Source of the DNA: DATCMH01 sp036563505
GTDB lineage: Bacteria > Pseudomonadota > Alphaproteobacteria > Rhizobiales > Beijerinckiaceae
Direction of reading: 5' to 3'
DNA: 64,000 nucleotides
Assembly (NCBI GenBank): GCA_036563505.1
Contig: DATCMH010000013.1
Location: 1-64,000, forward strand
In this document: piece after piece, positions 44,194 to 53,135 of the stretch
Layout: each line of letters begins with the position of its first letter
How positions within the stretch are numbered: the stretch's first letter is position 1
Program-made: the position numbers and the translations under genes
The notes under the pieces: generated by a model
What the model saw: only the letters and a program-made list of their open reading frames with translations
Told to the model about the DNA's origin: nothing
Database searches by the model: none

Positions 44194-45600
44194 TCAGGCC
44201 GGCGCCAGCGCCCGCTTCAGGGCCGCGATGCAGGCCGGATCGAGGGCCGAGCCCGCGTCCGCATCCATGATCGAGAACGCTTTGTCCGCCGACATCGGGC
44301 CGCGATAGGGCCGGTCGGCGGTGAGCGCGTCGAAGACGTCCGCGGTCGCGATGATGCGCGCTTCCATCGGGATGGACCGAGCGGTCCTCCCCCGCGGATA
44401 GCCCTTGCCGTCGAGGCGCTCGTGATGGGCGCCCGCCACCTGCGCGAGGCCGCCGAAGGCCGCGATGCGGGACAGGATCGTCTCGCTCATCGCCGCGTGC
44501 GCGCGCATCTCGACCCATTCCGCCTCGTCGAGCTTGCCCGGCTTGTCGAGCACCTGGTTCGAGACCCCGAGCTTGCCGATGTCGTGCAGGAGGGCCGCGC
44601 GTTTGAGCCAGCGCCGCTCCTCGCCCGCCACGCCCATCTCCCCGGCGATGAGGTCGGTGAAGAGCGCGACGCGGTCCGAGTGGCCGTGGGTATAGGGGCT
44701 CTTGGCGTCGATCACCTGGGCGAAGGCGATGGCGATGTCGTCGAGATCATCCGCATCGACGGGTTCCGCGCGCCGGGCCGGCGCGAGCGCCAGCACCGCG
44801 GCCTCGATGCTCGGGCCCGCCAGCATGGCGCGGAAATCCGCGTCGCGGAACACGGCCTCGGCCGCCTCCACCAGGCTCGGGTCGAACCAGGTGCCCGAGC
44901 GGTGCCGGATCTCGGCGAGCGCCGCCGCGGGGCCGCCGTTCAGGTGGAAGACGTCGATCACCTGTGCCAGCAGGGCGATGCGGGCGAAGAGCGAGATGTC
45001 GGTTCCCTGGAGCCGCGCCGGCTTGCCGCCGCCGTCCCAGTGCTCGTCGAGGTCGAGGATGCCGGCCTGGACGTGTGTCGAGAAGCGCATCTGTTGCGCG
45101 ATGGCCGCCCCCCGCTGGCAGCGGGTCTCGATGAGCTCGCGGGCGATGGTGCCGCCGTTCTGCACGATGTGGAGCACGGCCCGGAAGCGCTCGGCGAGGT
45201 TGGCTTTGAGCCCCGTATGGCTCAGCACGAAACGCAGGGCCTCGGGCAGGCTGTCGCCGACGCGCTTGTAGTCGCTTTTGAAGGTGCGGTCGTCGGTGAG
45301 GTAGAGCTCGCAGATGCGCGCCGCGTTGCTGGAGCAGCCCAGATCTTTCAGCAGGATGGCGTAGTAGAGGTCCGAGAGCGCCGCCTCGTCGAGCCCGATC
45401 TGCCGGCCGAGATGCACGCCGATCCAGCACGCGCGCATGCAATGGCCGGGCGGCTGCCCCTCGGTGAGGTCGAGGGCATAGCTCAGGGCTCCGAGCAGCT
45501 CGGAGAGCAGGATCGTGCCCTGCGGCCGCAGGCCGCCGGTGAAGAGCGGAGGCGGGTCGCGGTGCGGGGGAGCGGACGGGCGCGCGGGCAGGGCTGTCAT
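44194..45600 (-). CDS. HD-GYP domain protein (cyclic-di-GMP phosphodiesterase type)
   Basis: This 468-residue protein has two HD-type domains. The N-terminal one (about residues 35-240) is degenerate but keeps LLKDLGCSSNAA in the position of HD. The C-terminal one (about 290-460) is a clear HD-GYP domain with LLHDIGKLGVSN and HHERLDGKGYPRG and the following IATADVFDALTADRPYR. HD-GYP enzymes hydrolyse cyclic di-GMP. No sensor or membrane segment is visible. It is convergent with the HTH gene. Confidence 0.9.
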   Translation of the reverse strand: MTALPARPSAPPHRDPPPLFTGGLRPQGTILLSELLGALSYALDLTEGQPPGHCMRACWIGVHLGRQIGLDEAALSDLYYAILLKDLGCSSNAARICELYLTDDRTFKSDYKRVGDSLPEALRFVLSHTGLKANLAERFRAVLHIVQNGGTIARELIETRCQRGAAIAQQMRFSTHVQAGILDLDEHWDGGGKPARLQGTDISLFARIALLAQVIDVFHLNGGPAAALAEIRHRSGTWFDPSLVEAAEAVFRDADFRAMLAGPSIEAAVLALAPARRAEPVDADDLDDIAIAFAQVIDAKSPYTHGHSDRVALFTDLIAGEMGVAGEERRWLKRAALLHDIGKLGVSNQVLDKPGKLDEAEWVEMRAHAAMSETILSRIAAFGGLAQVAGAHHERLDGKGYPRGRTARSIPMEARIIATADVFDALTADRPYRGPMSADKAFSIMDADAGSALDPACIAALKRALAPA

Positions 45601-45764
45601 GATCCGGCGAGTGTGATGGATCAGTGGTAAAGAAGCAGTCTCACGAGCCGCTTCGGTTCTATGCGCATTTGGTTGGCTCAAATCATCTGAGAACCGCAGA
45701 AACCGCGAGCAGAGCAGCGCAGCGCGCTCCTTTCGTACAGGGAATTTGCAGCTCACTTCCGCCT

Positions 45765-46667
45765 TTAAGCTGCTTCAGAAACTTCCTTAATTGGCCCGAC
45801 CAATCCAGGGATAGCGAGCGACGGTGAGAAGAACATGACTTCTCTGCCGACGCGCGCTTCTCGGGCTGTATATCCTACATTGTAAATTACGCGCCGAAAG
45901 TCGGAGTATAGGGCTTTTATAGGCTCAACGTTGTCGTAAGATACGATCCAGGACCGGTCATTCATGTTGTTTGATATGAATTCGGCGAGGTCCGCGTGAT
46001 CCCTGGCTTGATAATAATCATAGTATAGTTCTCTGCCCTGCTCGAAATAAGGTGGATCGAGATAAATCAGAGTGTTGGTGGGCCAACGTGGCAGCCCATG
46101 CTTTAGAAGCGCTAGTGCATCGCTGCGCGTCAGATCGATCGATCGTCGCAACTTTGCGATCGACTCAATGCGGAAAACAAGCTCGCTTGCGTTGTAGCGA
46201 GCACCAATTTTCCAAGGTCCGCTCTGGTCTCTTCCGCCAATCACACCAGCGTTGAGGATGCCTGAACGGTTTGTGCGATTGAGAAAGAAAGTAGCAAATC
46301 CGAGTTGGACGTAGCTGTGATCGTCGGGATTCGCGAATACCTTCTTCTGCTGGTCCCAAGCAGGAACCGTAAGTGGAGTGTCCCTGATTAGTCGGCAAAG
46401 CTCGTCGGTATCGTTGAGAACGGCCTTCCAGAACGAGTAAACTGGCTGACTCAAGTCATTAATATGTATCCGGGTTACATATTCCTGAAACAATAGTTCC
46501 AGCGCTATTGCGGCTCCTCCCGCGTAGGGCTCCACGTACTCGCCATCATAAAGTTTGTTTGTGCGAATAATCTCCTTGACGTAAGCAGCTAGCTTCCCCT
46601 TACCGCCGGGATAACGAAGTGGGGTGAAATGTATCAGACGGCGCGGCTCACCCTCCGTCATCGTCAT
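45765..46667 (-). CDS. Dam-type DNA adenine methyltransferase
   Basis: This 300-residue N6-adenine methyltransferase has the SAM site PLRYPGGKGKL, YVEPYAGGAAIALELL and the catalytic DPPY (IYLDPPYF). The layout is that of Dam/phage methylases rather than the alphaproteobacterial cell-cycle enzyme CcrM. It starts with a four-base overlap (ATGA) to the stop of the ParB-like gene, so they are co-expressed. The DNA is clearly AT-richer than its neighbours, so recent acquisition is likely. The recognition sequence cannot be deduced. Confidence 0.88.
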   Translation of the reverse strand: MTMTEGEPRRLIHFTPLRYPGGKGKLAAYVKEIIRTNKLYDGEYVEPYAGGAAIALELLFQEYVTRIHINDLSQPVYSFWKAVLNDTDELCRLIRDTPLTVPAWDQQKKVFANPDDHSYVQLGFATFFLNRTNRSGILNAGVIGGRDQSGPWKIGARYNASELVFRIESIAKLRRSIDLTRSDALALLKHGLPRWPTNTLIYLDPPYFEQGRELYYDYYQARDHADLAEFISNNMNDRSWIVSYDNVEPIKALYSDFRRVIYNVGYTAREARVGREVMFFSPSLAIPGLVGPIKEVSEAA

Positions 46668-48007
46668 GGCCAAATTTTCTCGAACAGCGGCTGCGCGTGA
46701 TCCCACGCCGCCGTCAATTCTGCGGGCGAAGGCGTGGCGTAACGATTGTGCACATAGAGGTGTAGCAGGTCGATACGCATCGGGCTTGTCGGCACACTGA
46801 GGCTTCTCGTGACAGCCGCGAAGTGGCTGTGGGGCACTCCCTGAGATACTAACATGGCCACGGTCTCTGCCAGCTTTTTGTCGAGTTCCTTGAAACGTTC
46901 TCCCCCGCCCTTCTTGGGTTCGGAAAGTTTGCCTCCATTAAGTTCAAGGAAATAATCAATCGAGAGTTCGAGGAACACTCGGAGAAGAACCGCAATTGCG
47001 TTCCTTGCCCCGTCAAGTGGGAGCGTCCGCAACTCGCGATAAATGTCGTCGATTCGATTATCTGTGACGTTGACGGGGCAGTTTTTCGGGACGAGCTGTT
47101 TGCGCTCAGATGGACTAGGCTGTCGGCGCGTTCGAGACTTGGCCGGTTTGGTGAACTCGCCTTTGTCAATACCGCTGACTGGACGCTCTGCAACTGTCTT
47201 GCTCAGATCAGGTTTATGCTCTTCAGCGAGGCCTGCAACGTGTTTGACTAGATCAGATTTTTTATTCAGCGTGCGCGAAGTCACTTTCTTGTTTGCGATG
47301 TCGAGCACTATCTGTTTAAGAGGCTTAACGATTTCGGCCCCTGGAAGACTCGTTACGAGCTGCCCGTTTTTCACGCTGAGGCCGAGCATTGCCTGAACGT
47401 CTGGTGAGTCAGTGAACCGTTTCAGTGTTGATAGCGAAAATCCCGCTCTAACCGTCTCCGCTTCATCCTCGCTGAAGCCTCCATGCTCCATCACCATGTC
47501 GAAGGCTTGTATGTCTGGTCCTCTGTTGCGGAAACGCGCAGCAACAATGGGTTTCCAGCCTACCACTCCTCTTCCTTCATCTTCACCATTGTGACGGAGC
47601 TCTATCCAGTATCGCCCTTCCTCGCGGGACCCGACTTCAAAACAGTCTATGGGCTCAACCAGGTTCCGCTCAAAAATTTTGGCTAAGCATTCAATTGGGC
47701 GTTAAACGCCCTCAGGCATTTCGAGTCCGGTCATCACAGCAGGATTGATAAGAAGCCGTAGAGTTGCGACCCTACGATTACCTTCGAGCGCGATGTAGCG
47801 CCTCGGGTTAGTGCTGACCTGCAAAACCATAAGCTTTTCGATTGGGCTCAAGCCCTTATCGACAATGCTCTCAGCCAGTCGAACAATTTTCTGTTTCTGA
47901 TCCCTCACGACCTTCTGAAGCGCTTGGTGCTGGCTCTCCGAATGAGTGATGCGAGGGTTGTCATTATCGAGCACTAGGTCGTCGATTTTCAGCTTGATCT
48001 CGGGCAT
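46664..48007 (-). pseudogene. ParB-like protein gene split by an in-frame stop
   Basis: Two open segments in the same frame, 48007-47702 (101 codons) and the stretch from 47701 to 46664, are separated only by a TAA at 47702-47704. Read through, they form one protein of about 447 codons. The first part is a ParB/Srx-type N-terminal domain (IKLKIDDLVLDNDNPRITHS, ALEGNRRVATLRLL, equivalent to the GxRR motif). The 45 codons after the stop continue with RYWIELRHNGEDEGRGV as expected of this family. The C-terminal part ends LLHLYVHNRYATPSPAEL. A GTG at 47566 preceded by GAAGGAAGAGGA could restart translation of the last 300 residues. The gene overlaps the methylase gene by four bases. Confidence 0.8.
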
Positions 48008-48115
48008 ACGGCGCTCTCCCAGCGAGAGAACGATAGGCAGTCCACAACCTATGCGTAAAGCCTAGCTTATATCTGTCCTCCCGTATTTTCGTCATTACAT
48101 CTTAGGAAAATATCC

Positions 48116-48144
48116 TTGACACCCGCGCGCTCCTGGGCTACAAG
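48116..48144 (+). promoter_or_regulatory. candidate sigma-70 promoter with no downstream gene
   Basis: TTGACA at 48116-48121 is separated by 17 bases from TACAAG at 48139-48144, followed by GGGGAGCACGGTGACG. It points towards the 3' end of a minus-strand gene (48207), so no coding gene is in position. The next 60 bases are GC-rich with a CGGG/CCCG hairpin. It could drive a small RNA or be the orphaned promoter of a gene lost when the neighbouring islet arrived. Confidence 0.45.
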
Positions 48145-48206
48145 GGGAGCACGGTGACGATCCGCGCCCGGGCTTCGGGGCTTCGTTCCCGGCCCGCCCC
48201 GCCCCC

Positions 48207-48749
48207 TCAGTTCACGATCTTGAACGGCTGCTCGATGGTCGCGGTCTTCGCGCTGTTGGCGTCGCGCATCGTGTAGGTGACGATGTAGTCGCCCGGCGGG
48301 GCGCCGGAGATGGTGAGGGTCAGGTTCACCATCACCTCCTGGTTCCGGTAGCGGCTCGTCTGGGCGTAGTTGAGGAACTTCTCCTGGCCGCCGAGCACCT
48401 GGCCGTTCGGCCGCTTGATGGTGAAGTCCACCGTCAGGCCGAAGGCATATTCGCCGTTGCCGAGGCTTTTCCAGGCGTAGCCCACGGGCTCGACGTAGCT
48501 GTACAGGGGCTCGCCGCTCTTGAAGGTGTTGGACGGGCGCTCCTGGAAGGCGCCGTAGATCGTCGCGGGCGCCGTCACGAACACGGCGCGGCGCGCGGTG
48601 AGCGGCGTCTTCTCCCAGGCCTCGACCACGGCCTGCTGGCGGGCCTCGACCTCCTGCAGGGTCTGGGCCGCGGCCGGCCCCGACACGATCGGCATGCCGG
48701 CGAGCGCGAGGCAGGCGAGGGCGGTCCAGGATTTCACGGAAGGCTTCAT
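48207..48749 (-). CDS. exported protein of unknown function
   Basis: This 180-residue protein has a signal peptide (about residues 1-28, ending GPAAA) and a mature part rich in beta-strands (FGLTVDFTIKRPNGQVLG, VMVNLTLTISGAPPGDYIVT), suggesting a small Ig-like or beta-sandwich periplasmic protein. No catalytic motif is seen. It returns to the high GC of the chromosome after the AT-richer islet. It is convergent with nothing on the plus strand except the orphan promoter at 48116. Confidence 0.78.
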   Translation of the reverse strand: MKPSVKSWTALACLALAGMPIVSGPAAAQTLQEVEARQQAVVEAWEKTPLTARRAVFVTAPATIYGAFQERPSNTFKSGEPLYSYVEPVGYAWKSLGNGEYAFGLTVDFTIKRPNGQVLGGQEKFLNYAQTSRYRNQEVMVNLTLTISGAPPGDYIVTYTMRDANSAKTATIEQPFKIVN

Positions 48750-48908
48750 GGAGCGTGGCTTTCGGGTGGCGCGGGGCAGGCTACGGCCGAGCTTTTCGCT
48801 TGTCCACGGCGGTTCGGGGCGATGGGCCTGCTTCGACGAATGCCTGTCCGATCACTTGCCTCATCCCGAGAGGCTGGCCAGACCCGGGCTGCTGACCCCA
48901 ACCAGGAA

Positions 48909-49018
48909 CCTCATCCTGAGGTGCGAAGGCAGAGCCTGAGCCTCGAAGGAGGGCTCCAGGATCGTTCACATCGCTGGAGCCCTCCTTCGAGGGCGCTACG
49001 CGCCACCTCAGGATGAGG
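48909..49018. repeat. palindromic repeat, family C copy 4
   Basis: This 110-base inverted repeat (CCTCATCCTGAGG ... CCTCAGGATGAGG) lies in the 400-base divergent gap between the exported-protein gene (48749) and the terminase gene (49150). The rest of that gap shows no gene. Promoters for both genes must lie around this repeat. Confidence 0.9.
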
Positions 49019-49149
49019 TGGTTGGGTGGGATGTCCGTCCTGTCTGACCCGCCTTTCAGGGTGAGGTGGGATAACACCATGGTCGGCGCGTGCCGGCCCA
49101 GCCCGCAGCCACCCCTTACCGCCCGCCGCTTCGACCGGGGAGGTTTTGA

Positions 49150-50649
49150 ATGCCGTCGCCGCGAGAACCCTCACGGGCGAGATCGCCGAAACGAGCGGCC
49201 AAGAAGCCTCGCTCGCCGGCGCGGTCCCGAAGCCGCGCCAAGGCCGTGGTCAAGCAAGCCGCCAAAAACGCCGGCAAGAGCGCCGCCAAGAGCGCACCCT
49301 CGCGACGCGCCTCCGCCACGAGCCTCCCCGAACGGATCTTCCTCGACCTCGGCGCCCGCGTCGGGAGCCGGAGCGAGGCGACTGCCGCGCTCGACGCGCT
49401 CTCACGGTCGGAGCTCGAGCGGCTCCTCGGGTCCTGGGGGTTTCAGGCGCTCGAGGCGCAGCAGCCACCCTCGCCCCGCCTCGACGGGGAGGATTGGACC
49501 ACCTGGCTCGTGCTCGGCGGGCGCGGCGCGGGCAAGACCCGGGCCGGCGCCGCCTTCATCAAGGGCATGGCCTTGGGCGAACCCGACTTCACGGCCAAGG
49601 CCGTCGGGCGCCTTGCCCTCGTCGGCGAGACCTTCGCCGATGCCCGGGAGGTCATGGTGGAGGGGCCCTCAGGCGTCCTCAGCCTGCATCCGTCCGGCGA
49701 GCGGCCCCTCTGGTCGCCCTCCCGCCGGCGTCTCGAATGGAGCAACGGGGCGGTGGCCCTCGTCTTCTCGGCGGAGGACCCGGAATCCCTGCGCGGCCCC
49801 CAGTTCGCGGCAGCCTGGGCCGATGAGATCGGCAAGTGGCGCCAGGATGAGGAGGTCTGGGACATGCTGCAATTCGGCTTGAGGCTCGGTGCGCCGCGCC
49901 AGGTCGCCACCACCACGCCGCGGACGACGCCCCTCATCCGGCGGCTGCTCGCCGATCCGCGCACAAGGGTGAGCCGGCCCCGCACCCGGGACAATCGCCA
50001 CCTCGCGCCGGGTTTTCTGGCCGCGGTCGAGGCCCGCTACGCCGGCACGCGGCTGGGCCGGCAGGAGCTCGACGGCGAGCTCATCGAGGAGCGGCCCGGC
50101 GCGCTGTGGCGCCGCGACCTCATCGACGGGTGCCGGGTCGCGGCCGCGCCGGCCCTCGCCCGGGTCGTCGTCGCGGTCGATCCGCCGGCCACCTCAGGGC
50201 CACGGGCGGATGCCTGCGGCATCGTCGCGGCGGGGCTCGACAAGGGCGGCACGGCCTACGTCCTCGCCGATGCCACCCTGGAACACGCAGCGCCCCATGT
50301 CTGGGCCGCGGGAGCGCTGGCCCTCTACCGACGGCTCGAGGCCGACGCCCTCGTGGTCGAGGTGAACCAGGGCGGGGAGATGGTGACGAGCGTGCTGCGC
50401 GGGGTCGACCCGGGCGTGCCGGTGACGAGCGTGCGGGCGACCCGCGGCAAATATCTGCGCGCCGAGCCCGTCGCCGCGCTCTACGGGCAGGGCCGAGTGC
50501 ATCATGTCGGCGCCTTCCCGCAGCTCGAAGACGAGATGTGTGATTACGCGCCGGGCCAGGCCTATTCCCCGGACCGCCTCGACGCGCTGGTCTGGGCGCT
50601 AACCCATCTGCTGGTGGACCGGGTCGAGCCCCGGATCAGGGTGTTGTGA
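49150..50649 (+). CDS. phage/GTA large terminase subunit
   Basis: This 499-residue DNA packaging motor has Walker A (LGGRGAGKTRAGAAF) near residue 125, a Walker B-type acidic pair (AAAWADEIGKW), and the C-terminal nuclease domain with acidic residues (VVVAVDPPATSG, ALVVEVNQGGEM, SPDRLDALVWAL). It is close to the GTA terminase (gp2 type). The first 55 residues are an unusual Arg/Lys/Ser/Ala-rich tail. GGGGAGG precedes the ATG. It is the first structural gene of the cluster; a DoxX gene and repeats separate it from the portal gene. Confidence 0.93.
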   Translation: MPSPREPSRARSPKRAAKKPRSPARSRSRAKAVVKQAAKNAGKSAAKSAPSRRASATSLPERIFLDLGARVGSRSEATAALDALSRSELERLLGSWGFQALEAQQPPSPRLDGEDWTTWLVLGGRGAGKTRAGAAFIKGMALGEPDFTAKAVGRLALVGETFADAREVMVEGPSGVLSLHPSGERPLWSPSRRRLEWSNGAVALVFSAEDPESLRGPQFAAAWADEIGKWRQDEEVWDMLQFGLRLGAPRQVATTTPRTTPLIRRLLADPRTRVSRPRTRDNRHLAPGFLAAVEARYAGTRLGRQELDGELIEERPGALWRRDLIDGCRVAAAPALARVVVAVDPPATSGPRADACGIVAAGLDKGGTAYVLADATLEHAAPHVWAAGALALYRRLEADALVVEVNQGGEMVTSVLRGVDPGVPVTSVRATRGKYLRAEPVAALYGQGRVHHVGAFPQLEDEMCDYAPGQAYSPDRLDALVWALTHLLVDRVEPRIRVL

Positions 50650-50688
50650 GGGGGGAGGGGGCGGCGCGCCTTCGGCGCGTGGTTATGG

Positions 50689-50820
50689 TGCTGGGTCCCC
50701 TTCCCCTCCGGCAGACAAGCTGCCTCCGGCCGGGGATGACATCCGGGGTGTGCCTGACACGGTTTCCCCTGTCATCCCCGGCCGGAGCGCGACAGCGCGC
50801 AGGGGAAGGGAATCCAGCAC
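50689..50820. repeat. large inverted repeat, family B copy 3
   Basis: This inverted repeat has GGTCCCCTTCCCCTCCGG and CAGGGGAAGGGAATCCAGCA outer arms and GGCCGGGGATGACA / TGTCATCCCCGGCC inner arms. It separates the terminase gene from the oppositely oriented DoxX gene and may act as a bidirectional transcript end. Confidence 0.9.
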
Positions 50821-50848
50821 AACGTCCCGTCGCGCAGCGACGCCGCCG

Positions 50849-51238
50849 CTACTTCTTGCCGAGCCCGTACCGGCCCGGCCCCGCGGCGGCAAGCATGAGG
50901 AGCCCGCCGATCAGCCCGAGATTCTTGAGCGCCTGGATCTGGTTCATGCGACGCAACTCGCCGCTCATCGTCCAGAAATCGTGGAAGAAGAACGTGGCGA
51001 TCAGCGTGAAGGCGATGAGCCCCAGCGCCGCGACCTTGGCCTGCCAGCCGATCACCACCAGCGCCGCGAGCCCGAGCTCGGCCACGCCTGCGAGGTAGGC
51101 GAGGATTTTCGGATAGGGCAGGCCCTTCGCGGCGATGGCGCCAGCCACCGCGTCGGGGGCCATGAGCTTGCCGAAGCCCGACCACAGGAAGATGGCGACG
51201 AGGGCGATGCGCCCGAGGGCGTAGAGCAGGTTCGGCAT
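50849..51238 (-). CDS. DoxX family membrane protein
   Basis: This 129-residue protein has four hydrophobic segments and DoxX marks (RIALVAIFLWSGFGKLMAP, YLAGVAELGLAALVVIGW, HDFWTMSGELRRMNQIQALK). DoxX proteins are small membrane proteins linked to redox metabolism, without an established role in phage. It sits on the minus strand between the terminase and portal genes, where GTA clusters normally have no gene, flanked on both sides by repeats. Confidence 0.9.
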   Translation of the reverse strand: MPNLLYALGRIALVAIFLWSGFGKLMAPDAVAGAIAAKGLPYPKILAYLAGVAELGLAALVVIGWQAKVAALGLIAFTLIATFFFHDFWTMSGELRRMNQIQALKNLGLIGGLLMLAAAGPGRYGLGKK

Positions 51239-51339
51239 CGGAGTCGTCCGCAGGCGAGCGAGGAGAAGGTCCCGCGCTTTGCGCGAGGGACGGTCGGCGG
51301 TCAATGGCCGCGCTTTCGCTCACGCCCAGCATCCACCCC

Positions 51340-51510
51340 ACCCGACCCTGCTGCGCAGGGCCACCCTCCCCGCAAGCGGGGAGGGATCAGGGGCGGTGCC
51401 GCTGTTCCCCCTCTCCCCTCTGCGGGAGAGGGGGGCCCCGCGCAGCGGGGTCGGGAGAGGAGTGCGCTGCGGTGAGCAGCGCTCGGCCGAAAGGCCGATT
51501 ACCATCTCTC
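51340..51510. repeat. interspersed palindromic repeat cluster, family A
   Basis: This block contains CCCTCCCCGCAAGCGGGGAG, CCCTCTCCCCTCTGCGGGAG and GGCCCCGCGCAGCGGGGTC. It begins the 486-base gap before the portal gene; no gene is visible in that gap, which continues with repeat D and another family A unit. Confidence 0.85.
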
Positions 51511-51521
51511 CACCCCACCCT

Positions 51522-51609
51522 TGTCATGGCCGGGCTCGACCCGGCCATCTCGGTTCGGAGCACCCGAGACTTCGTGCCGAGGTTCGCGGGTCAAGCCCGC
51601 GAACGACAG
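51522..51609. repeat. palindromic repeat, family D copy 1
   Basis: Two short palindromes occur in tandem: ATGGCCGGGCTCGACCCGGC(CAT) and GTTCGCGGGTCAAGCCCGCG(AAC), ending in GACAG. Copies are at 60072-60159 (same orientation) and 61494-61580 (opposite orientation), all in the tail gene cluster. Confidence 0.88.
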
Positions 51610-51647
51610 TCGGGCCGTTCTGACCCGCGTGGGTCCATGCCCAGCGC

Positions 51648-51705
51648 CCCTCATCCGCCCTCGCTGACGCGAGGGCACCTTCTCCCTCAAGGGGAGAAGG
51701 CTACG
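51648..51705. repeat. palindromic repeat unit, family A
   Basis: The unit CCTCATCCGCCCTCGCTGACGCGAGGGCACCTTCTCCC with GGGGAGAAGG ends about 15 bases before the portal gene start, close enough to influence its ribosome-binding site. Confidence 0.8.
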
Positions 51706-51724
51706 CTCACAGACGAGGCTCCCC

Positions 51725-52876
51725 ATGCTCCACGCCCTCGCCCGTTTCGCCGGACGCTTCGCTCCACCCCAGGCCAAAGCCTCGCGGGCGCTCGCGGCGG
51801 CGCTCTATGAGGCAGGGCATCCGGCCTGGACGCCGCGGGACTACGGCGCGCTGGCCCGCGAGGGCTTTCAGCGCAACGGCGTGGCGCATCGCTGCGTGCG
51901 CCTGATCGCGGAGGCTGCGTCAGGCGTGCCGCTCCTCCTGTTCCAGGGCTCCGACGAGATTTCGGAGCACCCGCTGCTGGCTCTGCTCGCCCGGCCGAAC
52001 CCGCGCCAGGCGGGCCTTGCCTTGCGTGAAACCCTGTTCGGGCACCTGCTGGTGGCCGGCAACGCTTATCTGGAAGTGGTGGCCGTCGAGGGCATGCCGC
52101 GGGAGCTCCATGCGCTTCGCCCCGACCGGATGCAGGTCGTGCCCGGCCGCGATGGCTGGCCCGCGGCCTACGATTACGGCGCCGGCGCCGAGCGGGTGCG
52201 CCTTCCCGTGCCGGCGGAGGGCCTGAGCCCCGTCCTGCACCTCTCGCTCTTCCACCCGACGAACGACCATTACGGCCTCTCGCCGCTGGAGGCCGCCGCA
52301 CTCGCGCTCGACATCCACAACGCCGCCTCGGCCTGGAACAAGGCGCTCCTCGACAACGCGGCCCGGCCCTCAGGCGCCCTGGTCTTCGGCGCCCAGAGCC
52401 TCGGCGATGCGCAGTTCAACCGCCTCAAGGAAGAGCTCGCCCAGAGCTTCCAGGGGGCGGGCAATGCCGGGCGTCCCATGCTCCTCGACGGCGGCCTCGA
52501 TTGGAAGCCGCTCTCGCTCTCGCCCCGCGACATGGATTTCGTCGAGGCCAAGAACGCCGCCGCGCGGGACATCGCGCTGGCTTTCGGCGTGCCGCCTCTG
52601 CTGCCCGGCCTGCCCGGCGACGCGACCCATGCCAACTACGCCGAGGCCAACCGCGCCTTCTATCGCCAGACCGTGATCCCGCTCCTCGCCCGCACCGCCG
52701 AGAGCCTCGCCGCCTGGCTCGGCCCCGCCTTCGGCGAGACCCTGACCCTGCGCCCCGACCCCGACGCGATCGAGGCGCTGGCGAATGAGCGCGAATCCCT
52801 CTGGCGCCGCGTCACGGCGGCCGACTTCCTCACCGCCGACGAGAAGCGCGAGGCGGTGGGCTACGGGCGGCGGTGA
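51725..52876 (+). CDS. HK97-type phage portal protein (GTA gp3-like)
   Basis: This 383-residue portal protein forms the ring at the capsid vertex through which DNA passes. Family marks are GVAHRCVRLIAEAASGVPLL, LFGHLLVAGNAYLEV, YGLSPLEAAALALDIHNAA and AFGVPPLLPGLPGDATHANY. Length and start (ATG 51725) fit GTA portals. It follows the terminase gene in the canonical order but with DoxX and three repeat blocks in between. Confidence 0.94.
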   Translation: MLHALARFAGRFAPPQAKASRALAAALYEAGHPAWTPRDYGALAREGFQRNGVAHRCVRLIAEAASGVPLLLFQGSDEISEHPLLALLARPNPRQAGLALRETLFGHLLVAGNAYLEVVAVEGMPRELHALRPDRMQVVPGRDGWPAAYDYGAGAERVRLPVPAEGLSPVLHLSLFHPTNDHYGLSPLEAAALALDIHNAASAWNKALLDNAARPSGALVFGAQSLGDAQFNRLKEELAQSFQGAGNAGRPMLLDGGLDWKPLSLSPRDMDFVEAKNAAARDIALAFGVPPLLPGLPGDATHANYAEANRAFYRQTVIPLLARTAESLAAWLGPAFGETLTLRPDPDAIEALANERESLWRRVTAADFLTADEKREAVGYGRR

Positions 52877-53050
52877 AAACCCTCTCCCCGCGTGCGGGGA
52901 GAGGGGAGGGTGAGGGGGTGGTCCGGCTTGGCCGGGTGCTTCTGGAGAGGCCCGGGGCTGCCCCGGCGCTCACCCCACCCGACCCTGCTTTCGCAGGGTC
53001 ACCCTCCCCGTGACCGGGGAGGGTGGACGGCGAAGCCGGCCGGGTGGGGT
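52875..53050. repeat. interspersed palindromic repeat cluster, family A
   Basis: CCTCTCCCCGCGTGCGGGGAGAGG directly at the portal stop and GACCCTGCTTTCGCAGGGTC with ACCCTCCCCGTGACCGGGGAGGGT fill the gap to the next small gene. Confidence 0.85.
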
Positions 53051-53135
53051 GAAAGCCGGGCCTGTCGCGTCACGGCGCCGCCCGCGACCCTGCTCAGCAC
53101 GCAGCCATCGTCTCACACCACGACGGAGTTCGCCC

